DNA of 64,000 bases. It comes from a bacterium. Its GTDB lineage: Bacteria; Myxococcota_A; Bradymonadia; Bradymonadales; Bradymonadaceae. Shown in pieces: positions 36,126 to 45,755 of this stretch. The stretch lies in assembly GCA_030427705.1 (NCBI GenBank), contig JAUIBR010000026.1:1-64000 (forward strand), written 5' to 3'. The stretch's first letter is position 1. Every line of letters starts with the position of its first letter. The position numbers were made by a program, and so were the translations under genes. The notes under the pieces are model-generated. The model was not told the DNA's origin, searched no databases, and worked only from the letters and a program-made list of their open reading frames with translations.

Positions 36126-38822
36126 ATGAAGTCCGCACGACACCAAAACTTGGCCGCGATTGGAGGGCTGCTTGTCTTTGCGATCGTCCTGATCGTTGCG
36201 AAAGGATGGTCAGCGCCATATTGGTGGTTTTGGGGTGCCTCGCTGATCACCTCAGTCTTCCTGGCGTTCAAGGAGTTTGCTGGCGAACTGACAACGTTCC
36301 GAGAACGACTCCAAGAACCGCGCACGATCTGGAAGATCACCATCACGCCGTGGAAAGCCCTGCGAGAGGCTGTGGTCTTCGTGGGATTCTTCGCCGTCGC
36401 CGTAGCCATCTTGCCAGATCAAGCACGCGGATTGCGGCCGGTCGACCACGACCACACGGTCCACTTCTTCAAGATCTGGCAGCTCGGCGAACAGTTCCTA
36501 AGCCAGGGTCGCCTGTATGGTTGGAGCGACCTTTGGTTTGCTGGCTATCCCGCGCAATACCTCTACCCATACGGCGCTGACCTCTATGTGTTGGCGATTC
36601 GCGCATTATCACTAGGGCTGATGAGTCTTGAGCGCGCGTATGCGTATGGCTTGCTCATCTTCTGGTTCCTGCGTGGCTACACGATGTACCTGGTGGGAAG
36701 ACGCACAGTCGGCGCGACTGCGGGCATGGTCGCTGGTCTGCTGATGATGGGTGATACCGCCGCATTCCGATTCGGCGGATGGGTCTTTGCGATGCAGTGG
36801 GGTGTGTGGCCGCAGAGCTTCTCTGTCGTCGTCGTGCTGTTCGCCATTATGCAGCTCCCCGGGGTGTTTCGTTCGGATTCATGGCGCCCCGTCGCGCTGT
36901 TTGGCGTGTTCATGGGCCTGGCGATGTTGGTGCATCCGCTACAACTCGTTCACTTCATGATCCTGGCTGTCGTCCTGCTTCTGGCCGCTGTCTTTACCGA
37001 GCAGAAGGTCTTGACCGCCGCAACGCGTGTCGGGGTCGCTTACGGCATCGGAGCTGGGGTTGCGAGCATTTGGTTGCTGCCCTTCTTCTCGACATCCGAT
37101 TACACACTGAAATACGGCGCGCTTTGGGAGACGTCGTTCGAGCTCGGCACGCAGCTCTACAACGGCAGCGTGCTCGCCGGCAGTTGGGCGGCCATTGCGT
37201 TGATTGGCATTGTTGGAACCGTTGCGGCGCTTAAGGATAGACGGCCGGAAGTGCTTGCGCTTGGCCTGATGGTCGTGGTCCCGCTTGCGACCGGAACGGC
37301 GACGTTTTTGGCCGAGTTTCAGATTGCCGATTTGATAAAAAACGCGACGTCGATTCAGTTCGTTCGTTTCGTCATCATCTTGAAACCCTACCTGTTTCTG
37401 CTCGCCGGTTTTGCCGTCGTGCGAGCGTGGCAAAGTCAGTCCGACGTCCCACGGTCCAGGATTGCTAGCGCAACGCTGCTGTTTTTGATCACCGTTCTGA
37501 GCCTTCCCATCGTATTTGGAACCTTCGAAACGATCCGGACGAAGCAGTTTCAGCGAAAGTTGATACCAGTCACATCCAGAATTTATGCGGCCGATCGGCA
37601 AGCGTTCGCGACGTGGTACGCGCAGCAGCCCAAAGCCAAGGGTGTGGCGCGCATTGGCTTGGCGTTTCCCTATCGTGAGCACACGATGGCGGATTTTGGG
37701 ACAGAAGTCCCCGCGAGCTTCATCAAGCTGGGCGAGACGCCATCCACCACGTTCAAATACAAGGTCGGGCAGAACAGCAAAGTCGCTTTGGATGCGACCA
37801 ACGTCCGGTACGTGATTTCGCCCACGCCCCAAAACCAGCCGCACCTTAAACTGGTGAAGGAATTTGAGATCTTGAAGGTCTACGAGGTTACATCGTGGAC
37901 CGGTGACCCGTTCGTGGTTAAGGGCAGCGGAAACGTAGATCTGACCTCGTTCAGCGACGAGCGTCTTGAGCTGGAAGCCGGGCCCAACGCAGATGGAACG
38001 TTACGCCTAAATGTATCCAACTTCCCGCGCTGGGCCGCCTACCGAGACGGCCAGGCGATTGATATCGACACCCAAGTCGTCAACGGAGTGATGATGTCGG
38101 GGTTCATGAGCGTCCCGCTGAAGCCCGGCAAATACGTGTTCGAGTTCGAACAGGGGTGGGCCGAACGATTCGGATTCTTGTTCTTCGTGCTGGCACTGCT
38201 CTTGGCTGTGGCACTGGTGTCAGGCCGCCCCGCGCGCTTGCACGCGGTCTTGGAAGCTCTCGTACAGCGCATCGGCAAACTTGAAGGCCCGCGTGTCGAA
38301 ATGCTCTTCGTGGTCATTTTCACGATCGCATCCCTGATTTCTCTCGTGTTGGCGGGTCGAAGCAACAGCGAATTTGATTTTGTTGAGCAGCTTGAAGATG
38401 CAGACGTGTTCCTCGTCCAGGGTTCTAGCCAACGAAAGTGCCCGTGGGTGATGGGGCAGCATGTGTGCGGAAACGAAGTATTCAAGCGGGTAGAGACTCG
38501 GACGGCCGCGTTCGAGGAAGGCTGGCGACAATGCATTTGGGCCCATCCACAAAAGGGCAAAAAGCTGACGTTGGCGTTTGATGTACGCAACGCATCCAAA
38601 ATCTCGGGTGAGTTCGGCGTTGCAAAATCGGCCAACGGAAATCGACCTGTGAACTTCCAAGTCGCCGCCGATGGGGTTGAGGTCTACAGCGGGAAAACCG
38701 GGCGCGATGGAGCGCTTACGGAATTCGAATCTCCTGTCCAGAGTCCGAAGAAGATCCAGTTCGTGATCGATGCTCCCAACGTGGGCGCAAGACACTTCTG
38801 TTTTTCTGCTTCGTTGAATTAA
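36126..38822 (+). CDS. Polytopic GT-C-like membrane protein
   Basis: 898 residues. About a dozen hydrophobic helices in the first 465 residues, a soluble beta-rich periplasmic domain (about 470-670), two more helices (about 675-745), and a C-terminal soluble domain with cysteines. Acidic motifs in the first large loop (PVDHDHTVHFFKIWQLGEQF, LWFAGYPAQYLYPYGADLYV) resemble the 6-PTS-related / YfhO-like group of GT-C lipid-sugar transferases and membrane proteins. A glycosyltransferase role is suggestive only. Weak ribosome site. It is divergent from the HhH gene. Confidence 0.7.
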   Translation: MKSARHQNLAAIGGLLVFAIVLIVAKGWSAPYWWFWGASLITSVFLAFKEFAGELTTFRERLQEPRTIWKITITPWKALREAVVFVGFFAVAVAILPDQARGLRPVDHDHTVHFFKIWQLGEQFLSQGRLYGWSDLWFAGYPAQYLYPYGADLYVLAIRALSLGLMSLERAYAYGLLIFWFLRGYTMYLVGRRTVGATAGMVAGLLMMGDTAAFRFGGWVFAMQWGVWPQSFSVVVVLFAIMQLPGVFRSDSWRPVALFGVFMGLAMLVHPLQLVHFMILAVVLLLAAVFTEQKVLTAATRVGVAYGIGAGVASIWLLPFFSTSDYTLKYGALWETSFELGTQLYNGSVLAGSWAAIALIGIVGTVAALKDRRPEVLALGLMVVVPLATGTATFLAEFQIADLIKNATSIQFVRFVIILKPYLFLLAGFAVVRAWQSQSDVPRSRIASATLLFLITVLSLPIVFGTFETIRTKQFQRKLIPVTSRIYAADRQAFATWYAQQPKAKGVARIGLAFPYREHTMADFGTEVPASFIKLGETPSTTFKYKVGQNSKVALDATNVRYVISPTPQNQPHLKLVKEFEILKVYEVTSWTGDPFVVKGSGNVDLTSFSDERLELEAGPNADGTLRLNVSNFPRWAAYRDGQAIDIDTQVVNGVMMSGFMSVPLKPGKYVFEFEQGWAERFGFLFFVLALLLAVALVSGRPARLHAVLEALVQRIGKLEGPRVEMLFVVIFTIASLISLVLAGRSNSEFDFVEQLEDADVFLVQGSSQRKCPWVMGQHVCGNEVFKRVETRTAAFEEGWRQCIWAHPQKGKKLTLAFDVRNASKISGEFGVAKSANGNRPVNFQVAADGVEVYSGKTGRDGALTEFESPVQSPKKIQFVIDAPNVGARHFCFSASLN

Positions 38823-39038
38823 TACAAAAAGATCCACTATTCCGACTTCGATTACTTCACGATTTCCACAGGTTACCGATTTGGTGTCCTTCCATCGGAT
38901 TTCAAGTTTGGAATGAAAGTGCAGATCCGTTTGTATTTCTGCGGATGAGTCGTTGTTCTTTGACTCGTCATATTCGAATTGAAGTTGTATAAAGAGGCCA
39001 CTGTTGGTCATCGCGATCTAGATCGCCCCATAAAACAT

Positions 39039-40835
39039 ATGAATTCGCAGCAAGCGGACTGCGTGTGCTCTCGTTGTAGAACACTCGTCAGTTCCAATGA
39101 CGCGTCATGCGGGGATTGCGGAAACCTGAAGCCTAATGACGGTTGGCACCATGTCAGCGAGGCGATGGACCCCTTCTTAGGGCGAACTATCGGCAAGCGA
39201 TATCTGCTCACGAAACCGTTGGGTCAAGGTGCATCCGGACGCGTATATCGAGGAAAATCCCTCCAACTGCCACGACAGTTTGCCATCAAGATTATCGATC
39301 TCGATGGCCAAGACCCAGACGCACGACTCCGATTGAAACGCGAAGTCGGCGCAGTCAGCAGTCTTCGAAACCCGCATATCGTGCCGTTCTACGAAGTTGT
39401 TGAGATCGACGAGCAATACTCAGCGGTGGTCATGGACCTGGTCGACGGCATGACGCTGGAGCGTTTGATCAAGGACTTTGGGGCGCTTCCGCTGCGGCGA
39501 GGGCTACAGATTGCGCGACAAATCGCGAACGGTCTGCACGAGGCTCACACCGCTGGACTGGTTCACCGAGACCTTAAGCCTGAAAACATAATGGTCGAAA
39601 TGCTGCCTGCGGGTGGTGACTTCGTCCGACTCTTGGATTTCGGCATCGTCTCTTCGACCACAGATACGGCTCGCGTGACACGTGGCTTTATCGGAACGCC
39701 GCTCTACGCAAGCCCAGAACAGGCGATGGGCGGTGATATCGACCAACGCAGCGATATCTACAGTCTAGGCGCGATTATCTTCTTCATGTTGACCGGCTCG
39801 CCGCCGTTCAACCGCGAGAGCGCCATGGCGGCGCTGCACGACCATGTGAAAAAACCGCCACCGACGTTGTCTGAGGTCTCCGAAGACACGAGTTTCCCCG
39901 AAGAAGTCGAAGTTCTGGTCAGTCAGTTGTTGGCAAAAGACCCCAACCTGCGTCCAAGCAATCTGGGCGGGCTAATCCGGCAACTCGACATCATTAGCGG
40001 CTCTGACGTTAGCCTGGGCGAGATTTCGTCTGAGGATATGGACAGCGTGGCGTGGTTCGCCGACGAAGCGTCTGAGTTCAATGCGCTGCCAACGTCTGTC
40101 GCTGAGGTTTTGGTCCAGTACCGTCGCGCGATTCTGTCGCCAAATCAGACGAGCCTGGTCACGATCGACAGCATGAACCTGCTGCGCTGGCAGGAAGTGG
40201 ATGGCGAAGTGCGACTCGAAGCCACCATGCCCGGTCCAGTGGGCGGATTGTGCGCGGGTCACGACGCATTGCTCATCGGATTCGAGAGCGGCACCATCGT
40301 TGAAATGGACATCGCTGGGACCTCAAAGGTGGTCTACGAAGTGCCGAAACCGCACAAGGTCTCGTCGCTATCTGCGGACGCCAAGATGCGAACCATCGTC
40401 GCCGGAACGTCCCAAGGTTGGATCTTCACGACCCGTGATCGCAAATCACCACGTTGGGATGCTTACGACATGGGCGCGCCAGTCACAGCGGTCGCATGCA
40501 GCGCGCAGGGCGACGTCATCGCGGTTGGCACCAAGGCTGACGTGCGCGTAGTCAACGTCGCTTCCGTTCATAATCCCATCTGGTGCTACGAATTGGCGAA
40601 CGTCAACCAGCTCGTATTTTCGAACGATGGCTACGTATTGGCTGTCCTGGTTGGTCGCAGCACGGTGCTGCTCGAGAACGCGATGTCTCGCCATACCTTG
40701 ATGGAAATGCAGGCGTCCGGCTTCAACATCCGCCACATTCGGTTCTCGGAGAACAACGAATTGATGGCGGTCGTCGACACGTCCGACGGTCTGAAGACCT
40801 TCAAGATGGAAGAGCTGGTCAAAGCAACTGCTTAG
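39039..40835 (+). CDS. Ser/Thr protein kinase with zinc ribbon and WD-like C-terminal propeller
   Basis: 598 residues from the ATG at 39039; an upstream TTG at 38979 in the same frame is less likely. Residues 5-30 are a Cys4 zinc-ribbon (CVCSRCRTLVSSNDASCGDCG). The Hanks-type kinase follows: GQGASGRVYRG, AIKIID lysine, HRDLKPEN, DFGIV and ASPEQ, with all catalytic residues kept. Residues about 320-598 form a repeat-rich beta region (LVTIDSMNLLRW, ALLIGFESGTIVEMD, TIVAGTSQGWIFTT, VIAVGTKADVRVV) like WD/PQQ-type propellers. No transmembrane helix, so it is a soluble signalling kinase. Its stop overlaps that of the next, opposing gene. Confidence 0.87.
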   Translation: MNSQQADCVCSRCRTLVSSNDASCGDCGNLKPNDGWHHVSEAMDPFLGRTIGKRYLLTKPLGQGASGRVYRGKSLQLPRQFAIKIIDLDGQDPDARLRLKREVGAVSSLRNPHIVPFYEVVEIDEQYSAVVMDLVDGMTLERLIKDFGALPLRRGLQIARQIANGLHEAHTAGLVHRDLKPENIMVEMLPAGGDFVRLLDFGIVSSTTDTARVTRGFIGTPLYASPEQAMGGDIDQRSDIYSLGAIIFFMLTGSPPFNRESAMAALHDHVKKPPPTLSEVSEDTSFPEEVEVLVSQLLAKDPNLRPSNLGGLIRQLDIISGSDVSLGEISSEDMDSVAWFADEASEFNALPTSVAEVLVQYRRAILSPNQTSLVTIDSMNLLRWQEVDGEVRLEATMPGPVGGLCAGHDALLIGFESGTIVEMDIAGTSKVVYEVPKPHKVSSLSADAKMRTIVAGTSQGWIFTTRDRKSPRWDAYDMGAPVTAVACSAQGDVIAVGTKADVRVVNVASVHNPIWCYELANVNQLVFSNDGYVLAVLVGRSTVLLENAMSRHTLMEMQASGFNIRHIRFSENNELMAVVDTSDGLKTFKMEELVKATA

Positions 40836-42193
40836 AGTTGGAAGATCAGGTAGCGCAGAATGCGGTCCATATCCTGATTCAACGTCACCTGTCGCTCGTT
40901 GTGGAACGACGTGAAGATGAGCGTTCCGCCGCCTGGGGATTTCCAAGTTACCAGTAGCGGTGCATCCACCTGAGTTCCCATGGCGCTTGGGCATCCGTTA
41001 AAGCCCTGTGGTGGAGCACAAAGCTGAGCATCGCCTTTCACCTGAACCGTTGCACCCATTCCAACACCTTCGGCCAAAGCCCAGTTGTTGTTGAACACGT
41101 TGTTGTTCGGGTCTTGTGGGAAGTCGATGGTCGCTGTGAGGCTGTTGTTCAGCACAGCTTGCAGGTCCATCGTTTCCACATCGGCGATGATGGTCTGTGG
41201 CGCATAACCCTTGCGGTGCTCGCTGGTAACCGTGTCGTCGCCCAGGAAGTCAATCACGTCTGGGAATGCAGCTTCGATGAATGGTGCCGACCAATCTGAA
41301 GCGTAGACCGAACCACCGTTATTCACGAAGTCACGCAGGTTCTGAGCGATCGCTGGCTGGTCGTTTGGAAGGAATGGCAGTGGCGCTCCGAATTGTGGCC
41401 AGTGCGTTCCGCAGTTGATGAAGATGATGTCGTAGGTAGCCATCTCGGTTGGGTTCTTGAGGAACGCCCGCGCGTCGTCGATCAGGTCTTGGTCGTTGCC
41501 CTTCATCTCGTATGAGAGGTTCAGGTTGCCGACAATGGCTTCGACGTGGTCGAACTGACCACCGATAACGGCGATCTCAACGCTGTTCGCGTCGAGGCAG
41601 ACCTTGTCCTGTGTGAGGTCGGTCTGCTGGTCCTTCTGTGTGAAGACAGGGCGGTTGCTGTTGAACGAGCCCGATTCGATCGTGATGGTGTGCTGTCCGC
41701 TGGGAAGATCCGTGAACTCGAAGCGACCGTCTTGGTCCGTGCGCGTCGTCAACGTGAATGGGTTGCCGTCGCAGTCGACACCCTCAACGGTCACATCCGC
41801 AGCGATAAGCAGGCCGCCAGATGGCTCACATGCCGTTCCGATGAGCGAGGATGGGCCACACTCCAACATCGGCATATCAGGCTCATCAGGCATGTCCATG
41901 CCCATGTCCGCGCCGTTATTCGAGTTGTTCGAACCGTTTGTGTTGTTCGTGTTGTTGGCGTTGTTCAGGTTGTTGGCGTTGTTTGCGTTGTTCGCGTTAT
42001 TGGCGTTGTTCGCATTGTTCTCGTTATTCGAGTTGTTCAGGTTGCGATCAACCGGAACACAAGCGCCCGTAATGGGATTACGCTTTTCGCCAAACTCACA
42101 CTGCTGGGGGTCACCATTACCGACTTCGTCCTCGCCACAGGCGAAGGTCAAGGCCACAAAAAACAAAGCTAAAACAACAACTTTCCGCGACAT
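40832..42193 (-). CDS. Lipoprotein with (NNX)n tether, carboxypeptidase-regulatory-like and ThuA/GATase-like domain
   Basis: 453 residues, GGAG upstream. Lipobox LTFAC at residues 15-19, then a Cys-containing knob, and the longest tether of the window (about 52-92: NNSNNENNANNANNANN). Residues about 115-185 resemble a carboxypeptidase regulatory-like beta domain (GRFEFTDLPSGQHTITI). Residues about 205-450 have a flavodoxin-like fold of the ThuA/amidotransferase kind (VAVIGGQFDHVEAIV, YDIIFINCGTHWP, LRDFVNNGGSVYASDWSAPF, GGGTLIFTSFHNERQ). Function unknown. Convergent with the kinase gene; the stops overlap (TTAG). Confidence 0.8.
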   Translation of the reverse strand: MSRKVVVLALFFVALTFACGEDEVGNGDPQQCEFGEKRNPITGACVPVDRNLNNSNNENNANNANNANNANNANNLNNANNTNNTNGSNNSNNGADMGMDMPDEPDMPMLECGPSSLIGTACEPSGGLLIAADVTVEGVDCDGNPFTLTTRTDQDGRFEFTDLPSGQHTITIESGSFNSNRPVFTQKDQQTDLTQDKVCLDANSVEIAVIGGQFDHVEAIVGNLNLSYEMKGNDQDLIDDARAFLKNPTEMATYDIIFINCGTHWPQFGAPLPFLPNDQPAIAQNLRDFVNNGGSVYASDWSAPFIEAAFPDVIDFLGDDTVTSEHRKGYAPQTIIADVETMDLQAVLNNSLTATIDFPQDPNNNVFNNNWALAEGVGMGATVQVKGDAQLCAPPQGFNGCPSAMGTQVDAPLLVTWKSPGGGTLIFTSFHNERQVTLNQDMDRILRYLIFQL

Positions 42194-42267
42194 CTAAGCC
42201 ACTCCGATTTACATTTTATCCAAAGGTGCGGGAAGGTAGCAAAATGTAGTACGGCACGCAAATCTGA

Positions 42268-42600
42268 CGATTTGCTGGCGTCGCGGCTTCGCCGCTGGCG
42301 TCGCGGCTTCGCCGCTGGCGTCGCGGCTTCGCCGCTGGCGTCGCGCTTTGCGCTGGGGTCACGCTTCACGTTGGCGTCGCGCTTTGCGCTGGGGTCACGC
42401 TTCGCGTTGGTGTCGCTCGCCCTTTGGGCTTCGCTGGGTTCGCTCGCCCTTTGGGCTTCGCTGGCGTCGCGCTTTGCACTGGACTCGCCGCGACCGAAGG
42501 GAGCTGGAACGGCGAGGCGAAGCCGAAGCCTGAAACGCGACCGCAGGGAGCTGAAACGCGACCGCAGGGAGCTGGAACGGCGAGGCGAAGCCGAAGCCCA
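42268..42600. repeat. Mixed hairpin array upstream of DUF4178 operon
   Basis: Three families in series. 42268-42340 has repeated GGCGTCGCGGCTTCGCCGCT units (GCGGC-TTC-GCCGC stem-loops). 42340-42480 has GCGCTTTGCGC and GCCC-TTT-GGGC units. 42480-42600 has the GACCGCAGGGAGCTGAAACGC units also seen at 19003-19116 and 20007-20120. It lies between a leftward gene's start and the rightward operon, so it is not confined to 3' ends. Open frames here are repeat translations. Confidence 0.85.
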
Positions 42601-42670
42601 TAAAAACCAAGAACCAAAAACTGAGAACCTATGATAAACAACAGCCATTGAGCCACTTCTTGGAGATGCA

Positions 42671-43306
42671 ATGAGCTTCCTATTTCTTGTGCTACTCATC
42701 GGATTCGCCGTCTTCAGCCTCGTCATGTACCAGAAGGCAAAGAAGGCCGAGCAAGAGGCCAACCGTATGCTTCCACCTGGTTTTGGTGGCGGAAATGACG
42801 GTTTCACTCCGGTCGGACAGCTGGAAGACAAGCGCGAGCGCGTGACGGTTCAGAACCTTCGTATCGGCGATATTGTGTCTCATTTTGGTCAGGACTTCGT
42901 GGTCGAGGGTAAGCTCGATTACAACGAAGATGGCTGGACTTGGACCACATTCATGCTTGTCGATGGAGATGTGGTAAAATGGTTGTCTGTCGAGATCGAT
43001 GACCAGCTCGAAGTCGGGATTTGGGAAGAGATCGACCTCGCCGTTCCTGCCAACCCACCCGAGTTTTTGGAATACCAGGGTGAGCAGTTCAGGATGGTCG
43101 AGAGAGGCTCAGCGCGGGTCACTCAAACGGGTACCACCGGTCGTCGACAGGGAATGCATGCAGATTTCTACGAATACGAAGGCTCGGGCGAGCGTTCTAT
43201 CTCCGTAGAAGTCTGGGGTAGCGAGGTTGAGGTCTCCATCGGTGAGGAAATCAACCCCTACTCACTTGAGATTTATCCAGGCGCTGATGCGCATGAGAGC
43301 TGGTAA
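42671..43306 (+). CDS. DUF4178 domain membrane-anchored protein
   Basis: 211 residues; TTGGAG 7 bases before the ATG. An N-terminal membrane helix (SFLFLVLLIGFAVFSLVMY) is followed by a cytosolic DUF4178 domain: LRIGDIVSHFGQDFVVEGKLDYNEDGWTWTTFMLVDGDVVKWLSVE. The second half is beta-rich. DUF4178 is common in operons with membrane-stress proteins, but its activity is not established. First gene of the operon; stop and next start overlap (TAATG). Confidence 0.78.
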   Translation: MSFLFLVLLIGFAVFSLVMYQKAKKAEQEANRMLPPGFGGGNDGFTPVGQLEDKRERVTVQNLRIGDIVSHFGQDFVVEGKLDYNEDGWTWTTFMLVDGDVVKWLSVEIDDQLEVGIWEEIDLAVPANPPEFLEYQGEQFRMVERGSARVTQTGTTGRRQGMHADFYEYEGSGERSISVEVWGSEVEVSIGEEINPYSLEIYPGADAHESW

Positions 43307-43686
43307 TGAGCGATTTTCGAAGCCGACTTGAGCGCAGGATGCGCCAAAACCTCAACAAGATTTTGGATGGGGTAGCGGAGTTCGAACGACAGGGTGGATT
43401 CCAACGTGTCGCTCAGGATCTCGGTTTCGACGAAATTGGTGGCCAGTTGAATCCTGGTGCTGGCGATGGGCAGAAGACCATCCGCCAATATTACGCCAAT
43501 CTGGAAGTGCCGATGGGAGCTGACCTCGATACGGTTAAAGACTCCTATCGCCGCCTAATGCGCAAATATCACCCCGATAAGCACGCCGATGATCCTCAAA
43601 TGGAGGAGTTGGCGACGCAGCTCTCGCAAGAGCTGACAGTTGCGTACAACGCCATTGAGTCCTATCTCACTACTGGCCGCTACTAA
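43306..43686 (+). CDS. J-domain co-chaperone-like protein
   Basis: 126 residues. A helical N-terminus (RLERRMRQNLNKILDGVAEFERQG) precedes a C-terminal J-domain with YYANLEVPMGADLDTVKDSYRRLMRKYHPDKH; the HPD tripeptide that activates DnaK ATPase is intact. The domain sits at the C-terminus, so this is a type III J-protein directing DnaK to some client, perhaps the neighbouring DUF4178 protein. Coupled to the preceding gene by one base. Confidence 0.85.
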   Translation: MSDFRSRLERRMRQNLNKILDGVAEFERQGGFQRVAQDLGFDEIGGQLNPGAGDGQKTIRQYYANLEVPMGADLDTVKDSYRRLMRKYHPDKHADDPQMEELATQLSQELTVAYNAIESYLTTGRY

Positions 43687-43716
43687 CGGTAGCGACGACA
43701 GCCGGAGGCGAGAGGA

Positions 43717-44373
43717 TTGAGCGCAGCTAAGCCAAGACGGGTCTCGAACGACTTCCTGATGGATTTTCAGGATGTTATCGACGAGATGTTCATGAACGAG
43801 CAGATCAATCTCGTTCGCCACGCCATCCACAAACCCGCACCAGATGTGCTCGTCTCGATATTGGAAGATTCATCTGGGGCGACGGTTCCGGACCACATGT
43901 TGTCCTTCTACGCTGACCTGACCGATGGGTTAGACCTCGATTGGTTTCTGGAAGACGAGGACGATGTCGGCGGATCTATCGAAATCTACGGGCTGGCCCG
44001 CGTTTTCGGCACGTGGTTGGACGAGATTTGGGGTGTCGGAGATGACACCGATTTCTCGTGGGAGCTACGTGGTATTGAGGCCGCCCACGAAGGTCAAAAC
44101 TACCAGACGATGGTTCATATCGCTGAGTTTGCGCCGACCTACGACCTGTATTTTCGAGAGCCCGCGGGTCAATCCCATCGCATCGAGGTCGACTTTGTCG
44201 AGTATCTGTCGCTCGCGCTCGAATCTCGGGGTTTCTGGGGATGGCAGTTCTTGGTAAGTGATGTCGACTTCGAACAACATGCGCTAGCGCGCGAAGTGTC
44301 TGAGCGATTCCACAAATGGATGCCAGAGTTGTTCGAAGACGTTGACCTAAGCCGCTTTAAGAAACATGAGTGA
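43717..44373 (+). CDS. SUKH (SMI1/KNR4)-like domain protein
   Basis: 218 residues from TTG at 43717, supported by GGAGG upstream. SMI1/KNR4-type pattern: ATVPDHMLSFYADLTDGLDLDW, then IEIYGLARVFG and a late SFDFVEYLSLALESRGFWGWQFL-like segment. SUKH proteins include many immunity proteins of contact toxins and also housekeeping ones; no toxin gene is adjacent here, so immunity is not implied. It overlaps mogA by 8 bp. Acidic overall. Confidence 0.7.
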   Translation: MSAAKPRRVSNDFLMDFQDVIDEMFMNEQINLVRHAIHKPAPDVLVSILEDSSGATVPDHMLSFYADLTDGLDLDWFLEDEDDVGGSIEIYGLARVFGTWLDEIWGVGDDTDFSWELRGIEAAHEGQNYQTMVHIAEFAPTYDLYFREPAGQSHRIEVDFVEYLSLALESRGFWGWQFLVSDVDFEQHALAREVSERFHKWMPELFEDVDLSRFKKHE

Positions 44374-44914
44374 AGTTCTAAACGTCGGGATTATTACGGT
44401 CAGCGACCGTGCATCGCGCGGCGAGTACGAGGACCTCAGCGGTCCTGCTATCGAAGCCTGGTTATCTACGGCCCTTGTCAGCCCTTTTACCGCGAACGTG
44501 CGAATCGTCCCCGACGAGCGTGACGAGATTGCTCAGGCGCTCATCGATATGTGTGAGGACTGCCATCTGGTGCTTACGACCGGCGGTACAGGACCTGCGC
44601 GGCGTGACGTGACGCCAGAGGCGACGCTCGACGTCGCCGACAAGGAACTCCCTGGGTTCGGCGAGAAGATGCGAATGATTAGCCTGCAATATGTGCCGAC
44701 CGCCATCTTGAGCCGGCAAGTCGGCGCCATCCGTGGGCAATCGCTTATCGTCAATCTTCCCGGTCAGCCCAAGGCGATCGGCGAGATTCTGGACGAACTC
44801 TTTGCGTCGATTCCTTATTGTATTCAGCTGCTCGAGGGGCCGTACGTCGAGACCAATCCTGAGGTGGTCGAGGCATTCCGTCCTAAGTCTGCGAGGCGCA
44901 AAAATGACGACTGA
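44366..44914 (+). CDS. mogA: Molybdopterin adenylyltransferase (MogA/MoaB)
   Basis: 182 residues. Typical MoCF_biosynth domain: NVGIITVSDRASRGEYEDLSGP, LVLTTGGTGPARRDVTPEAT and SLIVNLPGQPKAIGEIL. MogA adenylates molybdopterin before molybdenum insertion; MoaB is a close homologue of uncertain role in some species. Its start overlaps the SUKH-like gene by 8 bp and its end overlaps prmC by 11 bp. Confidence 0.9.
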   Translation: MSEVLNVGIITVSDRASRGEYEDLSGPAIEAWLSTALVSPFTANVRIVPDERDEIAQALIDMCEDCHLVLTTGGTGPARRDVTPEATLDVADKELPGFGEKMRMISLQYVPTAILSRQVGAIRGQSLIVNLPGQPKAIGEILDELFASIPYCIQLLEGPYVETNPEVVEAFRPKSARRKNDD

Positions 44915-45755
44915 ACGATGGACTGTTCAACGTCTTATCGATTGGACGAAAGGGTATCTGGGTGAGCGTGGCATCGACTCCGCGCGTTTGGATGCCGAGC
45001 TCTTGCTTGCGCATGCATTGAAGATGGACCGCGTACGACTCTACATGGAGTACGACCGGCCGCTGATTGAAGACGAACTCGCGACCTACCGTGCGTTTGT
45101 AAAACGCCGAGCGCAGCACGAGCCCGTCGCATATATCACGGGTGAGCGCGCGTTTTGGACGATCGAGCTCAAATGCGACAAACGTGCGCTAATCCCCCGC
45201 CCCGAGACCGAAGTGGTGCTCGAGTCTGCGTTGAAGCGCATTCCGGAAGATAGTGCTCCGCGGGTCATCGACATCGGGACAGGTACCGGAGCGTTGGGGC
45301 TCTCCTTCGCAAGCGAGCGGACGGAAGCTGAGGTCATCCTATCGGACGTTTCGGCGGGGGCGTTGGCGCTTGCCACCGAGAATGCTGAGTCGTTGGGCAT
45401 CGACGTGTCGTTTGCCGAGAGCGACCTCCTGAACGGCATCGATGGAGACTTCGACTTGATTCTCTCAAACCCACCTTATGTTGGACGGTCAGAACTGGAC
45501 GTGATGGGTGCCGGCGTTCGTGAGTTTGAACCCGAAATCGCGCTCTTTGCTGGCGACGACGGGTTAGACCTGATTCGTCGATTGATACCTGAGGCTTTCG
45601 AACGGCTGCGCCCCAACGGGTGGCTCGTATTTGAGTTTGGGTATCGGCAGGGCGATGAAATCCGCGGTCTACTTGAGGCAGCTGGCTACCAAAACGTCGA
45701 GATCATCCAAGATTATAGCGGTAACGACCGCGTGGGCATTGGACAACGACCATGA
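44904..45755 (+). CDS. prmC: Peptide chain release factor N5-glutamine methyltransferase
   Basis: 283 residues from the ATG at 44904; an upstream extension lies inside mogA and is rejected. N-terminal helical domain (LIDWTKGYLGERGIDSARLDAELLLAHAL). Class I SAM motif VIDIGTGTGALGLSFA and the glutamine-binding NPPY tetrad in LILSNPPYVG identify PrmC/HemK, which methylates the GGQ glutamine of RF1/RF2. Its stop overlaps the next ATG (ATGA). Confidence 0.94.
   Translation: MTTERWTVQRLIDWTKGYLGERGIDSARLDAELLLAHALKMDRVRLYMEYDRPLIEDELATYRAFVKRRAQHEPVAYITGERAFWTIELKCDKRALIPRPETEVVLESALKRIPEDSAPRVIDIGTGTGALGLSFASERTEAEVILSDVSAGALALATENAESLGIDVSFAESDLLNGIDGDFDLILSNPPYVGRSELDVMGAGVREFEPEIALFAGDDGLDLIRRLIPEAFERLRPNGWLVFEFGYRQGDEIRGLLEAAGYQNVEIIQDYSGNDRVGIGQRP

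Noticed and set aside
38960-38993. TTGACT and TATAAA before the Ser/Thr kinase gene as a sigma-70 promoter
   Set aside because: The spacing is 22 bp, too long for a normal promoter.
43717-44373. Contact-toxin immunity function for the SUKH-like gene
   Set aside because: No toxin or secretion-system gene is adjacent; it sits inside a housekeeping operon.
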